Notes: generated by a model from the sequence alone, not told the origin. DNA of 64,000 bases from Molossus alvarezi (GCA_037176705.1 CM073896.1:18984708-19048707); one strand, 5' to 3'; numbered from the stretch's first letter, positions 33,273 through 45,904 are shown. A program made the numbers and translations.

Positions 33273-34651
33273 GTGAACTGTGCCTTAATTTCAGTCTATC
33301 AATCCTGACCTATTCAAGATCTACTGGGAAAGGCTTTGGTTTGTTATAAAATGTAGTGTATGTACACGCATGTTAAGTCACCAAATAAAATAATTAATCA
33401 AACCAGTTAGCTGGTTCATGAGCCATAATGTCACCACCTGTTTCTTATGTCCTATTTCTGAGGATGGGACAGTGAGTGCATCATTAATCTGGCTTGTTTT
33501 CCTCCCGTGAGAGCTTGTGGTGACTAAATTGGGAGTGGCCTTTTTTCAAGGATTCTCAGTAAGACCTTGGCTATTGTCCTTCCACAGTTTCTTCTGTGAC
33601 TATTTTTTGTTAGTTAAAAAACAAAAAAACAAAAACAAACAAGTAATCATGATGAAAGATTGAGAACATATAGGTAAGCAAAATGGGGAAAAAAATGCAT
33701 CCAAAATCCATTCGACCTCCCCGTGGCCTTTGCCCACGGACAAAGCAGAGTGTGTGCTCACTCGTGCTCACTCTGCTTTGGATAATGGCACCTCATCACC
33801 TTCATACTCCTGATCTCATTTCACAGACGAACAGGAGGAAGAAGCTGGGAGAGTTTGGGGAACATATTCAGCAGGTAAACCAGGAAACCAGGGCTTAATC
33901 CGAGGTGGTGTAACTCCAGACAGGCCAGTACGTGACATTTCAGGGCCGCACCAGACCTGGGATCGAAGGTTGATGGTCATTAAAAATCATTGAAAAGAAT
34001 TACAAGAGGACAATAGCTAATGATTTATGCTAAATATGACCTTTCCCATAGTCCAGGGGAACAGCAACCAAGAGCCCATACCCTCCCGGTGTGCCTACAC
34101 AAGGTCATGGCCAGAGGCACAGTCCCTAACCCTTTGCACTGTCTCCATTTGGATATTTTTCAAAGGTCCTTTGTCTGCTCTGGGACTCTCCACTAATGCA
34201 TGAGGGAACCTATCCTTTCCCTGCAGGAACCTCATCCACCTCTCCTCCCAGCTGCACATTTTCCATTCCTGTTACTTCTTCTGGAGCAGGCCCTGGGGTG
34301 GGTGTGGTGAGGGAAGTCTCGATTCAGGTACTGAGGGGTGTCCGGTAGCCACCTGCAGACCTGTGGTTTATGTGATGCAAGGGGATGGCACATTTTTGAA
34401 AATATTAGTACTTTTCCCTTATTTTATTTTATTTTTTTGTGTTCCTTTTATAGGGGTATTTCCTGAGTACAGCCAGAGACATCCTTGTCTCACAGACAAT
34501 CAGGATTGTAACAACAGGAATGCAGAGAAGTAGAACCAATCTTCAGTATTTGACATTCTGAATAGAATTCCTGAGTTTCTATGACCCTGAAAACCAAGCT
34601 TTAAAGAGAGAGAAAAAAAATTTCTAGATTATAAGGCCCAATTGAATCCTT
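33273..34651. other. unassigned intergenic sequence
   Basis: No gene or firm repeat identified over this stretch; short A-rich tracts near 33615 and a T-rich run near 34420. Confidence 0.45.
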
Positions 34652-34911
34652 TTTTAAAAATTTTTTTTATCCTCACCTGAGGATATTTTTCCATTTTTTG
34701 TTCAGGTAGAGTGGGAGGGAGAGAGAGGAACAGAGAAAGAGAGAGAGAAACATCGATGTGAAAGGGACACATCGAGTGGCTGCCACCCGCTCCACCATCC
34801 AGGGCCGGGGACGAACTGCAACTGAGGTACGCGCCCTTAGCGGGAACCGAACCCGGGTCTCTCAGGACCGCAGGCCGACGCTCTAACCGCTGAGCCAAAC
34901 CGTCCAGGGCT
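34652..34911 (-). mobile_element. VES SINE
   Basis: Complete reversed copy close to consensus: TTTATCCTCACCTGAGGATA to CCAAACCGTCCAGGGC. Confidence 0.93.
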
Positions 34912-35629
34912 GGTTTTGCATTTTCGCGCTTGGGCTCGTGTTTTGACTGAGAAGGTCCGGCAGGTGGTTTCGCAAAGCCAAGGTGGTCAGGAGCCTGGCT
35001 GGGAGGCTGGCCCCCAGGTGCAGAGTGTTGGAGGACGGAGAACTGCCAACCCAGAGCCAGATGCAGGGGAGCCACACGGAGAAGAGACCGGACACCAGGA
35101 AGGCTGCCTGCCCAGTGAGAGAGGCCTGCCCCACTCTCGAGATGTCAAAGCAGACGGCGAAGGTCACACTGACGTGTGAGTGTCGACAACTCAACGAGCC
35201 CTCACACTAAGGCACTAGGTGAGAAAACTCCACATTCAGAAAACCCTACAGCATATACATGAAAACATACAACTTGAGAGAAGTTCCCAGGTTTGAAAGC
35301 GGTCCTCAACTGGTATGTGGCAAATGGCAAAACTGAATTTTGAAACTGGGAGTTTTCTAGCCCATCAAAAGCCGGCTAACAGCTCTGCCTTTCACGATGG
35401 TGGGAGATCGACTTTTCTTTCTTATTCCAAGAGTGACATGCTAAAAACAAAAGGAAGCATAGACTTTATTACAAGGTATGTCAACAGTTAATTAATAAAA
35501 ATAATGTTTTCCAGGAAAAAAGAAAACCCCACAGAGAGCAACACAAATGCCATTTTTGTTGTTGTTGTTGTTCATCAAGGAAGGCTTCTCTCCTGGGATT
35601 TTAATTGTCAAGTGACAAAATCCGAACAT
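34912..35629. other. unassigned intergenic sequence
   Basis: No gene seen. Short open frames in four frames overlap near 34900-35200 in GC-rich DNA; none has a recognisable domain. A (GTT)n run of about five units is near 35558. Confidence 0.45.
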
Positions 35630-35833
35630 AAATGTATCCTGTCCAATGCAGAATACAGAAGAAGCGCACCTAACAGTGTGCCCTGGCTCTGTTCACGACA
35701 GGAGAATGCCCGGGTGTCTCACCGGCGGAGCAGTTCCGTCCCTGGGCTGTGACGGTGACTCACAGTGTTACGCAGCCATCAGAACCCATGTTTCTGAAAT
35801 ACTTCTAATAACACTGAAAAATAGCTGTCATAA
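35630..35833 (+). mobile_element. possible old L1 3' fragment
   Basis: The block GTGTTACGCAGCCATCAGAACCCATG...TTCTGAAATACTTCTAATAAC resembles the late ORF2/3' UTR part of old L1s, where TACGCAGCCATTAAAA is typical. Too short for certainty. Confidence 0.4.
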
Positions 35834-35836
35834 TGT

Positions 35837-36066
35837 GCCCTGGAGGGCTTGGCTCAGTGGTTAGAGCGTCGGCCCAGAGAGACCTGGGTTCGGTTCTTCC
35901 TAAGGGCACGTACCTCAGTTGCAGTTTGTCCCTGGCCCTGGTTGGTCGTGCAGGTGGCAGCCACTCGATGTGTCCCTTTCACGTCGATGTTTCTCTCTCT
36001 CTCCCTCCCACTCTATCTGAACAAAAAAATGAAAAAATGTCCTCGGATGAAGATAAAAAAAAAGAA
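35837..36066 (+). mobile_element. VES SINE
   Basis: Head GCCCTGGAGGGCTTGGCTCAGTGG, slightly shortened after the B box region, tail GTCCTCGGATGAAGAT and A-run. Confidence 0.9.
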
Positions 36067-36189
36067 CGTCTCCTGATGCTGTTAGTCACCTGCCTGTGGG
36101 AACGGGCGCTCATTGCGGAGATGGTGAGGATCAAGGCTTTTGGCCAAGAGAACAGATGCTCTTCATGGCCTGAGACTCCCTCACCTGCT

Positions 36190-36500
36190 GAAACAGACAC
36201 ACATGCAATACACACCTCACACATACACACCACACACACCTATACACACTATACCACTTCCACACACACACATACACTCACACACAAACACACACATAAA
36301 TGCACATGTATACACACATACACTTACCCATAGGCATATATACACACAGTTACACATGCACATGCACACACAGGATGCACACACAGGACACACACATACA
36401 CATATACCTACACAAACACATATGCACGCATACACAAATGCCTACATGTGCATACGCACTTACACATACACACGTGCCTATGTACTAATGACACACATGT
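36190..36500 (+). repeat. CA-rich low-complexity tract
   Basis: About 310 bases of imperfect CACA/CATACA/TGCACA repeats. Long open frames through it on both strands are artefacts of the repeat. Confidence 0.95.
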
Positions 36501-36510
36501 ACACAGGAGG

Positions 36511-37645
36511 AGGTTTTAACGAGACTCCCCGAGATGTACCATCATGGCACATGGATTATTTTGATCTGAAGACAAAAAGACCCAGCAGAGTCAAGAACTT
36601 TAACTCTCCCTTAACTACCTGTAAGTGTTTAGTTGGGGTGTGGAGAATGGCCCATAAAAGGAGCTCTTAGCAGAGATGATGTTTTACCTGAAGGACCTAT
36701 CTGTAAGGCAGGGCGAACCTCTGTTCTCTTCGTCCTGTAATTGCCCATCACCTCTTGGCAGCCCCAGGCTCCATCCCTTGCCTTAGCTGTAGGTGTAGGC
36801 ATACAGGCCTCGACTGCCCAACCGGCCCTTCAGTCTCTTATTTTTATGGGATTTGTAAAGGAAATAGTTAACAGGGCCCTTTGAAACTGAGTCAGCCTGC
36901 CTTGCCTGTGTCACCCCTCAAACCTTTGGAAAGTAAAACCTGGGCAAAACCAACTTTGGACTGGGCCTCAGCAACATTGTGTCCTCAGGAACTCTGCAAG
37001 GATCAAGGGAAAGCAGATACTGTGAATACCGGACTGATGGCTGTCCGACTGAAAATCAAAAAGTTCCTTAAGAATTAGTATCATTATGTTATGTTCTCTG
37101 CACCAATGTGTATGCCTGCCTTCTGCTGCTGGAACTGGTCACCTTCTCTCGCATAAATAATTCCCCTCCTGATCAGAACATTGCGTTTCTGCTGAATCAG
37201 TGTTTCCTAAAAAGCTACCTTTTTAAAAAATTTCAAATAAATGCTTCTTACCTCTCTCTTTGGCCTGTTATTTATAGGATAACAGGCTCCCCTAAGTAAT
37301 TAAATTTGTTTTTCTCTTGTTAATATGTCTTACGTTATTTTGACTATTAGACCAGCCAAAGAACTTAGAAGGGTACAGAAAACATTTTCCTCCCCAATAC
37401 ATATCATGTTACGTATAAATACTTAGTAGAGGCATAGAAACGACCCCCGTTATAGTCAGATGATCTGACAGTCTGAATTATTAAGAAATGAATGGTGAAA
37501 GTTTTTATAAATCAAACCAGCTCTAAGTAACTTTTTATTGTAAACTTCTCTGATTTCAGTGGGACAACGTGTGCACCCGCAGACCCAGGGAAAAGCCCCA
37601 TGTCTGAAAATTGACCTCTGAGAGAGGAGGGAGGGAGAGCCCGAA
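36511..37645. other. unassigned; possibly an old LTR
   Basis: No gene seen. The stretch 36650-37280 has a CATAAAAGGAGC block near 36652 and AATAAATGC near 37237 and could be a decayed LTR, but I cannot place ends. Confidence 0.3.
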
Positions 37646-37660
37646 GAAAGAGGTAGGCTG

Positions 37661-37878
37661 GCCCGGCCGGCGTGGCTCAGTGGTTGAGCGTCGACCCATG
37701 CACCAAGAGGTCGCTGGTTCGATTCCTGGTCAGTCCACATGCCCAGGTGGTGGGCCCGATCCCCAGTGGGGGGCATGCAGGAGGCGGCCAGTCGATGTTC
37801 TCGCTCATCGATGTTTCTATCTCTCTCTCCCTCTCCCTTCCTCTCTCTCTAAAATCAATACAGAAAGAAAGAAAGAAA
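37661..37878 (+). mobile_element. VES SINE
   Basis: Head GCCCGGCCGGCGTGGCTCAGTGG, middle CCCAGTGGGGGGCATGC, tail AAAATCAATACAG and (AAAG)n. Duplication GAAAGAGGTAGGCTG / GAAAGAAGTAGGCTG on the two sides. Confidence 0.95.
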
Positions 37879-37893
37879 GAAAGAAGTAGGCTG

Positions 37894-38430
37894 CTCCAGT
37901 CTGGAACTTAACAGTTTGTTAAGGGAACTACAGACCAGGTGTGTCCTGGGTGTGGCTGGAGGAAGAGGATTTCCTCATGCTCCTTGGTCTGTGCTGAGGA
38001 CATGATGGGGCAGGAGGGCTGGGGCAGTGGTATGACTGATCCCAGAAAAGGGAAAACGCCTTGCATGCTTGCCCAGGGGAGGGCCACAGCGGTTCCAGGA
38101 ACCAGCACCCCGGGGCGCAGGGGAGGGCGGGGACACACGGTCCCCAGGGGATTACAGGAAGCATCTCAGCTCCTGCCGGGACCCAGCTCAGGGATCCTGC
38201 AGTGATCACATCACAGAACAGTCTCTCCTCCACAGACAAGACAGTTCATCTACCAAGAGCTTGTCTCAGACCCTTCTCTGGACCCCTGACAGGAACCCCA
38301 GGGGCGGGAGTCACAGCACTTGGCGCCTGGCCAGGCTGCTCTCACCGAGCATCAGCCCTGGGAGGGACAGTGCATCACAGCCCGGTGCCAGGGGCCTCTG
38401 CTGTCGGTGTTTGTGAGATGCTTGCTTCCT
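37894..38430. other. unassigned GC-rich sequence
   Basis: Several overlapping open stretches on both strands; no domain, no signs of a retrocopy. I see no supported gene. Confidence 0.45.
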
Positions 38431-38439
38431 TTCTTCTTT

Positions 38440-38460
38440 CTTTTCTTCCTTCTTTTCTTT

Positions 38461-38528
<68 letters not shown>

Positions 38529-38560
38529 TCCCCTCCCTCCCTCCCTCCCTCCCTTTTTTC
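38440..38560 (+). repeat. (TTTC)n(CCCT)n simple repeat
   Basis: About 18 TTTC units to near 38530, then CCCT units to near 38552; a polypyrimidine tract. Confidence 0.95.
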
Positions 38561-38574
38561 CTTCTTTTCTTTTT

Positions 38575-38645
38575 TTAGTTAATTAATTAATTAATTTTTG
38601 TTACAGACATTTCTCCTTTCCTCCTACTGACCCCCCTCCCCCTCC
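38575..38645 (-). mobile_element. short L1 3' UTR fragment
   Basis: TTACAGACATTTCTCCTTTCC followed by a C-rich run matches the reversed L1 3' UTR start at 20508-20560. The L1 here is limited to about 60 bases. Confidence 0.6.
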
Positions 38646-38827
38646 CATGAGATCCTTTCTTATTGCTCGTCCCCACGACCACACACCTCTTCATCCTCTT
38701 GTGGTCAAAGAACTGACCTTGTGAACAATAGTCATGAGCCAGCAAGGACCTGAGCCTGGGTGGTTCTGGGAAGATTAGCAGCTGTGTTCTGAGGTCATTT
38801 CCTGCTCTGCAGTGTGACTCCCAGACA

Positions 38828-39010
38828 AACACCTTTGTCAGAGGGTGGACAGGAAGGTATCCTTGAAGGGATTTTAAGGAGTAGTCACCCTTTCCATGTG
38901 CACCCCTGCTTTGTCACCAGCATTTCCAGGGGTACACATGGAAGGGGGTGACTACTCCTTAAAATCCTCTTTCAGGGGCACATCTGTGTTCACCCTCTGG
39001 CCAGGGTGTT
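38828..39010. repeat. imperfect inverted repeat, arms about 82 nt, 18-nt loop
   Basis: The left arm (38828-38908) and right arm (38927-39010) are reverse complements, with the best match in the inner part: ATTTTAAGGAGTAGTCACCC at 38871-38890 pairs with 38945-38964 without mismatch. Outward, GTCAGAGGGTG and the AACACC end also pair, with mismatches between. The transcript of either strand would fold into a long hairpin. It could be a miniature transposon or a local inverted duplication; I do not recognise the family. Confidence 0.85.
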
Positions 39011-39898
39011 CAGCTGAACAGACCCTCCTGTCCCTGTCCGGCTGTGTTGGAAGCTGCTTCATTCTGGGCCGGAGGGGCTGAGGTTCAGGCCTCTCATCAG
39101 TTGGTGACTTTTGCTCGTACTGATGAAGTCTGACCTCACCCTCGGGTTGTGACCACAGCACAGCTACAACCCCTGGAAATAACCCTTCCCCAGGCAGATT
39201 CCTCAGGCTGCTAATGGGTTGGGCCTGACCAGGCTCAGTGAGCGGGCACAGGTCTGCTTGGCTCCCTGACCCTGTCGTGAGCCTGGGGCTGGAGCCCAAA
39301 CAGGTGCTCAGCAAACCTCTGGGGATGACGTCAGAGCAGGAGCCTCGGGAACAGTTTGGCCTGATGTGTCCTCAGGAACCCACGTCCTGAAAAGTCTGTG
39401 GTGCCTTAGCTCGTGTGAATTCAAACTGAAACAAAAAAATAAAAATTGAACAGCAAGCAAAAAGAAAAAAAAGCCAAACTAAATTCTTCCTCCCCTCCCA
39501 TAATAACTACACCAAGATTTTTTTTTTTTGAAACAACACATATCAAATTCTCCTGAAAAATCAATCTATCATATTTTCTATCCCTTTTATTGGGGAGCCT
39601 ACTTTGTTGGGTGATGTGAACACAATGGTACTGTGTATATTACTCCACAACTTCTATAGTTACCTGAATGTTTTGGGCACAGGTCTGCTTGGCCCAGCTT
39701 TATCATTTTTCTTTAAAAAAAAACAAACTGTGGTAAAAGGGACATAGTCACCTTAGTCACTTTGACCAGTGGAACTGCACAGTGGCATTAAGGTCATCAC
39801 ATGCCTGTGCCTTCGTCACCACCCTCCACCTCCAGAACTTTTTCATCTTGCAAAACTGAGACTAACTTTTTACTCTTTTTCAACAAGTCTCTATCTTT
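39011..39898. other. unassigned intergenic sequence
   Basis: No gene or clear element seen; A-rich runs near 39430-39475 and a T-run near 39518. Confidence 0.45.
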
Positions 39899-40109
39899 TT
39901 TTTCTTTTCTTTACTGATTTTAGAGAGAGAGGAAGGGAGAGGGAGAGAGAGATAGAAACATCGATAAGAGAGAACATCGATTGGCCGCCTTCTACATGCC
40001 CCCCCACCAGGGATCGGGCCCACAACCTGGGCATGTGCCCTGACTGGGAATTGAACCAGTGACCTCTTGGTGCCTGGGCTGATGCTCAACCACTGAGCCA
40101 CACTGGCCG
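39899..40109 (-). mobile_element. VES SINE
   Basis: Reversed copy from TTTACTGATTTTAGAGAG to CACACTGGCCGGGC, with CTATCTTTT on both sides. Confidence 0.9.
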
Positions 40110-42149
40110 GGCACTATCTTTTCACTCTAAGCTCAGCTCTCCCACCGCTCTCCTGGTGTCACAGACTGCCTGGTGTCCAGCTGCTGGTAATTCAGGAATA
40201 GCCAGGTCCTATTTGCTTTTGTAAGGTCACGCCCTCAGGGTTTAGTAAAACCATATGGAGTCTGACCACTGATGCGGACAAATGCAGCCTTATGATGTCA
40301 GGGAATCCTGTAGCTGCAATTGTAAACCTCCTTCTGCAAAAACCCCACTGATTCCCACCCTGAGTTCTGATTCTGCTTTGGAGTTGTGGGATCCAGATCT
40401 GGAACCAATCGGAAGTCCCAGAAATGCCTCTGAGCCCACACCATAGAGGCTCTGGGTCCCTGGGATGCTTTTGTCTATATGGGGACTTCAGACACCCAGA
40501 AAGCCCAAGTTGGGTCTTTGCACCAAGGTGAAGCCACAGCCCAGAGGGGATGAGTCCAAGCTTATTTGACAGAGACGCGAAGACAAAGGGTCCCTTGGAA
40601 GGCTTTCCTTCCGGCTCCTCAGAACGTGCCCTCTGGATCCTCAGTGCGGCCGCAGGACTGACTGGTCTGGTTTCTTCCTTCCCGCAGGAGGCCCAGCCAG
40701 TGCCAAGGGTGGGGCTTTGCCAGACAGTTGCAGCCTGACCAGGGACCATGGCTTTGGACACTTAATGTCCCCTGGAATGTCTCCCGGGGCATTTCTCAGG
40801 AGGAGACAGTGAGCTTAGTGGTCCTTAAATTCTTGAAGTTGGGTTCTAGTGATTCATTATTGTGGCTTCAACATTTCAGGAGCCCAGGTGTCCTAATACC
40901 CTTATGAACAGGCGCTCTCCTTGCACCTGCATAAAACAAAAGTGTAAACCCTCTTACAGTACTTGGTTTTGTTTTACCAGCATCTACCCTCTGCCCCTTT
41001 CTTCTGTTAACAGAACTCCCTTCTTGGGGAGAACTGCTCTTTCCCCAACGTTGACGCAGGGTCACCAGGCCAGACCCATCATGGAGCTCCATCTCCCCAG
41101 CCACCGTGTGTGCACAGGGACAGCTCTGTGACCAGGCTGGGCAGTCAGACCCTGCTCTGGGAGCTCACACACAGGTGCAGCCAGAGGCTCACCCCCCGCC
41201 TCCGGGCCCCGGCGCCTGGAGTGTATCCCGGATGGGAATTCTCCTTCGATGTGGGAGACAGTGACGCCCACACTCAGGGGGGAGCGGGCACAGGAGAGGG
41301 GGTTCCACTCTTCTCTGGCGGCCACGATTTCAATGTCACTGTCATCCTTTCCAGGCCCCTGTGTGTAGCTTTTAGTTTTATTTTACTGCTGTTTGCTTTC
41401 TCATTATCATTGTAAATCATCTTTATTGTGAATAATTTGGGGAGGGGGGAATGAACCATCACAAAGAAAAAATCATTGTTACCTTTTTAGTCTTTTCTTC
41501 AAAATTTTTTTTGCCATTTTTAAGGCAGTCTCGAGATTTCACTAAACAGAGGTGGTCACTGAGGCTCCGTCACTCAGCTCTGTGCAGGTCCGACCTGGAG
41601 CTCCTGCCGATGGCCTGCTCAGTGGGCTGTGTGGGAAGAAGGGCAGGACGTGGAGAGCACTGGGCAGGAGGTTTGCTCCTGCCCTCAGGACCCCGTCCCT
41701 CCCCCTTGTACAGAAACACAGAGCATCCGAGATCCCCCGCGGCCGAGGCTGAATGACTCCACTGGGTTTTGGTTCACGCAAGGGACACGGAAGGGGCGTC
41801 TTTTCTTCAATGTGAGAACAAATGTGAAAATCACCTGGACTCTTTTTACTTCCCACACCATTCCCAATTTTAGAAATAATCACACACCTACATAAACTGG
41901 GATGTTTTCATCATTGGAAGATTCGGGTTAATGGCTTTCTGGATTTTAGAGTGGTTTGCTCCACTCTGAGGAGTACTGAGTGAAAACAAAACAAGGGGAA
42001 AACAATTTCTTTCATTAAAGACCAACACACTTATGTAACAGGCAACAGTTTTTAAAATAAAAAAAGAAAAACAAAATGACATCAAAATTACAACTAAACT
42101 ACAGAGCAACCATCATTGAGAGCCTTCTGAAATCCATGTGAACAGAAGT
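40110..42149. other. unassigned intergenic sequence
   Basis: About 2 kb with no gene I can support. The longest minus-strand open stretch (40761-40192) and the plus-strand ones near 41110-41756 have no recognisable domain, no start context and overlapping alternatives, so I regard them as chance. Repeat family could not be assigned. Confidence 0.4.
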
Positions 42150-43587
42150 CCTACAACTGAGGATCCACAGAATAAGTCACCTTGAGACCAGTATGAGGGG
42201 CGAAGGTGCAGAATGGGTTGGTCCTACAGCCATGTGTGGTGGTTAAAAAATCAGGAGGGATATCCCAGCTGTGAAGACCACCCCTGGGGAGGGGGAGTCT
42301 GGGCCCCACACCAAGCCCCCAGCCCAGGGTTCCAGTGACAAGAAGAGAAGGTCCCCTAACTTCTGGCTGTGAAAAAAGTGGGGATTGTGGCTGAATGAGA
42401 TGAGGGTTTTGGAGCCCCAGCTTCCCCTTAAAGGGCCTGTGCACGGACTTACCTGGAGCCACTCCCTCCGAGCGCTAGCACTGGGGCACTTGCTTGAAAG
42501 GCATCCATCAGGGACATACGAGGAGGAGCTGAGTTTTTGGCATCAGGGCTAGCGATAGAGAGGCAGCTTTCTCCCAGACAGAGTGTTGACAGAGGCCATT
42601 GTTCTTTTTCTGAATCCTCCCCCGACCAAGTTGGCAGGTGGTGCTGTATCTGCGTCTCCATCAACCCAGCTAACATTATTGGCCCTGTCCTGGTGATTCC
42701 ATGAAATCTCACCCTATCCAATTTTGGGGCCCACTCAAGCTGTTTCCAGTGGCTTCTCCATACAAATGGCCTATCTTGGTTCATGCTTCAAACTTTGCTA
42801 AAATCTCTCCAACAAGCAGTATCTTGTTAAGTGGCCCCAGGCCCAGCACTAGCAGCAGCTGGCCTTGGTTTGCAGCTTGGCCTCTCCTGGGTACCTCCAA
42901 GACTAGCACAAGTAGCATCATCTGAAGATTGCTTTATAGCTTATGCTGGGTGGCCCCTGGAAGGGAACAAGTGATGGCTGACCCTGGCCAGCACCTCCCT
43001 GGAGGCTCCAGAGACAGCACCTGGTGGACAGCTTCAGACACACCACAGAAGCACCACCCAACAACCTCCATGAGCAACAAACTCAAGAGGTGGACTTGGT
43101 GGGCACCAGAGTCCACTGAAGCAGGCCTGCTTTGTGGATCAGCCCCTGCACAATGGTCATGGCCAATTCCTGAAACCAGTGGCCTGGGTGCGTGTCTCTC
43201 CCATTGACATGCCAGGAGCAATCAAGGCTTGATTACAACAGGAGGGTACACGTAGCCCAAATAAGAGGGGAGACCAACCTGGAGTACCCAGCTCGGGTGA
43301 CTGGAAAGGCTGTAGAACTGGGCCCCATAGGACACCTACTACATAAGGCCATTCTACCAAGACGAGGAGATGTTGCAGTTCTATCTAGTACATAGAAACA
43401 CACACAGGGAGGAGACAAAAAAACATGTCCCAAATGAAAAAATGAAGTAAAATTACAGAAAAAGAAATAACAAAATAGAGGCAAGCAATCTACTAGATGT
43501 GGAGTTCAAAACACTCGTTATAAGGATGCTCAATAAACTTGGGGGCAGAGTAGAGGAACTTATTGAGAACTTCAATAAAGATCACAC

Positions 43588-43682
43588 ACTACAGCATACA
43601 GAAAATGTATTGCAGAATTGTGCACCTGAAACCTGAAATGTATAATTTTGTTAACCTCAATGAACTCAATAAAAAAGAAACA
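43588..43682 (+). mobile_element. short L1 3' end fragment
   Basis: A 3' UTR tail, GCAGAATTGTGCACCTGAAACC, TATAATTTTGTTAACC, CAATAAAAAAG, of the same type as 46153-46270. Confidence 0.65.
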
Positions 43683-43776
43683 AAGGCTCTAACATAGAAA
43701 TTGAGATAGACAACATAAAAAAAAAATCAGTCGGAAATGAAGAATACAATAATTGAAATGAAGAATACATTACAGA

Positions 43777-43880
43777 GTCTCTCTCTCTCTCCCCCTCCCT
43801 CTCTCTCCTCTCTTTCTCCTTCTTCTTCTTCTTCTTCTTCTTCTTCTTCTTCTTCTTCTTCTTCTTCTTCTTCTTCTTCT

Positions 43881-43920
<40 letters not shown>
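43777..43920 (+). repeat. (CT)n(CTT)n(CT)n polypyrimidine tract
   Basis: CT-rich flanks around about 22 CTT units (43819-43886). The minus strand reads as GAA repeats. Open frames through it are artefacts. Confidence 0.97.
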
Positions 43921-43921
<1 letters not shown>

Positions 43922-44117
43922 GTCAATACATTTAAAGAGGAAAAAAAAGAATACATTACAGGGAATCAAAATAGAGTAGATGAAAGAAAGAATTAAATCA
44001 GTAATTTAGAAGATAAAGAAGTAAAAAATACTCAATCAGAACAGGAAATATAATTTAAAAAAGGATAGTTTAAGGAGCCTCTGGGAGAACTTCAAGCATA
44101 CCAACATTTTCATCCCG

Positions 44118-44345
44118 CCTTTAGCAGGAACCAAACTAGAGACCCAGGTTTGGTTCCCGCTAAAGGCATGTACCTCGGTTGGAGTTTGTCCCCGACCCTG
44201 GTGGGGTTGTATGGGTGGCAGCCACTTGATGTGACCCTTTCACATTGATGTTTCTCTCTCTCTCTCTCTCTCTCTCTTCCTCTCTCTCCCTCCCACTCTA
44301 TCTGAACAAAAACCAAAATAATGTTCTCGGGTGAGGATAAAAAAC
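44118..44345 (+). mobile_element. VES SINE, 5' end altered
   Basis: GAGACCCAGGTTTGGTTCCCGCTAAAGG through TCTCGGGTGAGGAT plus (AAAC)n. The head before the B box is missing or replaced by GCCTTTAGCAGGAACCAAAC, which is the reverse of a B-box segment and hints at a small inversion. Confidence 0.8.
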
Positions 44346-44717
44346 AAACAAACAAACAAACAAACAACAACAAAGAACAATTGTTTATAAAACACTTACT
44401 GAAATGGTCCTTATCATAAAAAATAAGATGGATTGTACTAAATCCCAGGAGGAATCTAGAATTACAGATATCTCTGTGGGAGGAAGAAAAGCAAATTGGG
44501 CTCCATTTTCTCTAGTGAATGTGAAAGGATATTCTGAGAAAAACAAGCAGCCTGAAAATACAAATATACATATGTTAATTGCCGTCTCTCAGCCTGCCGG
44601 GGTCAGTGCAACACAATGAAACTATAAGCACATGCTGCTTGGAGTGAGGGGGAGATTTGCAAGGTAGCAAAATCTCTCAATCTCTGGATGCAGTCCCATT
44701 TATTTGCAGACTGGTAC

Positions 44718-44785
44718 CCTCAGGTTACAAGTGGATTTAAGTAAATTATTTCCTCAGGTTACAAGTGGATTTAAGTAAATTATTT
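44718..44785 (+). repeat. 34-bp tandem duplication
   Basis: Two adjacent, apparently identical 34-base units beginning CCTCAGGTTACAAGTGG. Confidence 0.9.
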
Positions 44786-45636
44786 CCTTGAGATGGCATT
44801 GCTGCAAACATACACCCTAGCTTTGTCTCTTGCTTTTCATGGGAAGAGACCTTGAAGACAAAAGACAACAAACCCTTATTCACATGCAAATGAAGCGCCC
44901 AACACACCTGGGCGGGCCAGGTTTCCCCCCGGGCTAGGATTCCGAGAATGCATTAACACAAGGTTGAGAGTGCTTAATAGAAGGTTAAAAAACGTCCATC
45001 TTCCAACCTCCCAACCCCACATTAATTTTCTCCTTCAGTCTTCCTTTCTTTAAAGATGGTTTACAACCTTTTGTACAGAGCAGGCATTCAATAAATGTTT
45101 GTGTAGTGAAAAAATAAAATAAAACCAACCTATTTGAAAAAATAATGATGGAAAACGTTCCTGCCCTGATGAAGGAAATAGACATACATGTCCAGGAAGC
45201 ACAGAGAGTGCCAAACAAGATGAAGCCAACAAGGCCCACACCAAGACACATTATAATTAAAATGCCAAAGGTTAAAGACAGAGAATCTAAAAAGCAGCAA
45301 GAGAAAAGCAGTTTGCTACTTGCAAGGGAGCTCCCATAAAACTGTCAGCTGATTTCTCCCCAGAAACTTTGAAGGCTAGAAGGGAGTGGTAAGAGATATT
45401 CAAAGTAATGAAAAGCAAGTACCTACAACCAAGGTTACTCTATCTAGCAAGGCTATCATTTAAAATTGAAGGAGAAATAAAGACCTTCCCAGACAAGAAA
45501 AAGTTCATTACCACCAAACCAGTATTACAAAAATGTTAAAGCATTTTCTTCAAGAATAAGAAGATGAAGAAGAAAAGATTAAAAAAACATGAATAATAAA
45601 ATGGCAATAAATACATATCTATCTACAGTTTATTTA

Positions 45637-45691
45637 TTTATTTTTATCCTCACCTGAGGACATTCCTCGATATTTTGTTCAGATAGAGTGG

Positions 45692-45739
<48 letters not shown>

Positions 45740-45904
45740 GAAACATCAATGTGAAAGGGACACATTGAGTGGCTGCCACCCGCACTACCCAATCAGGGCC
45801 AGGGACAAACCGCAACCAAGTTATGTGCCCTTAGCGGGAACTGAACCCAGGTCTTTCTGGACCACAGACCGATGCTCTAACTGCTGAGCAAAACCGGCCA
45901 GGGC
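45637..45904 (-). mobile_element. VES SINE
   Basis: Reversed full-length copy with a (GA)n tract: TTTATCCTCACCTGAGGACA to AAAACCGGCCAGGGC. Confidence 0.93.

Noticed and set aside
36140..36670. Open frames of up to 176 codons through the CA-rich tract
   Set aside because: Translation is His/Thr/Tyr repeats created by CACATA units; both strands are open for the same reason.
38061..38586. 173-codon plus-strand open frame
   Set aside because: Its last third is a Phe/Leu/Ser run from (TTTC)n, and the first part overlaps alternatives without any domain.
40192..40761. 189-codon minus-strand open frame
   Set aside because: No recognisable motif, no supporting splice or retrocopy signs; likely chance.
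43666..43979. Ser-rich or Glu-rich open frames
   Set aside because: Produced by the CTT/CT simple repeat.
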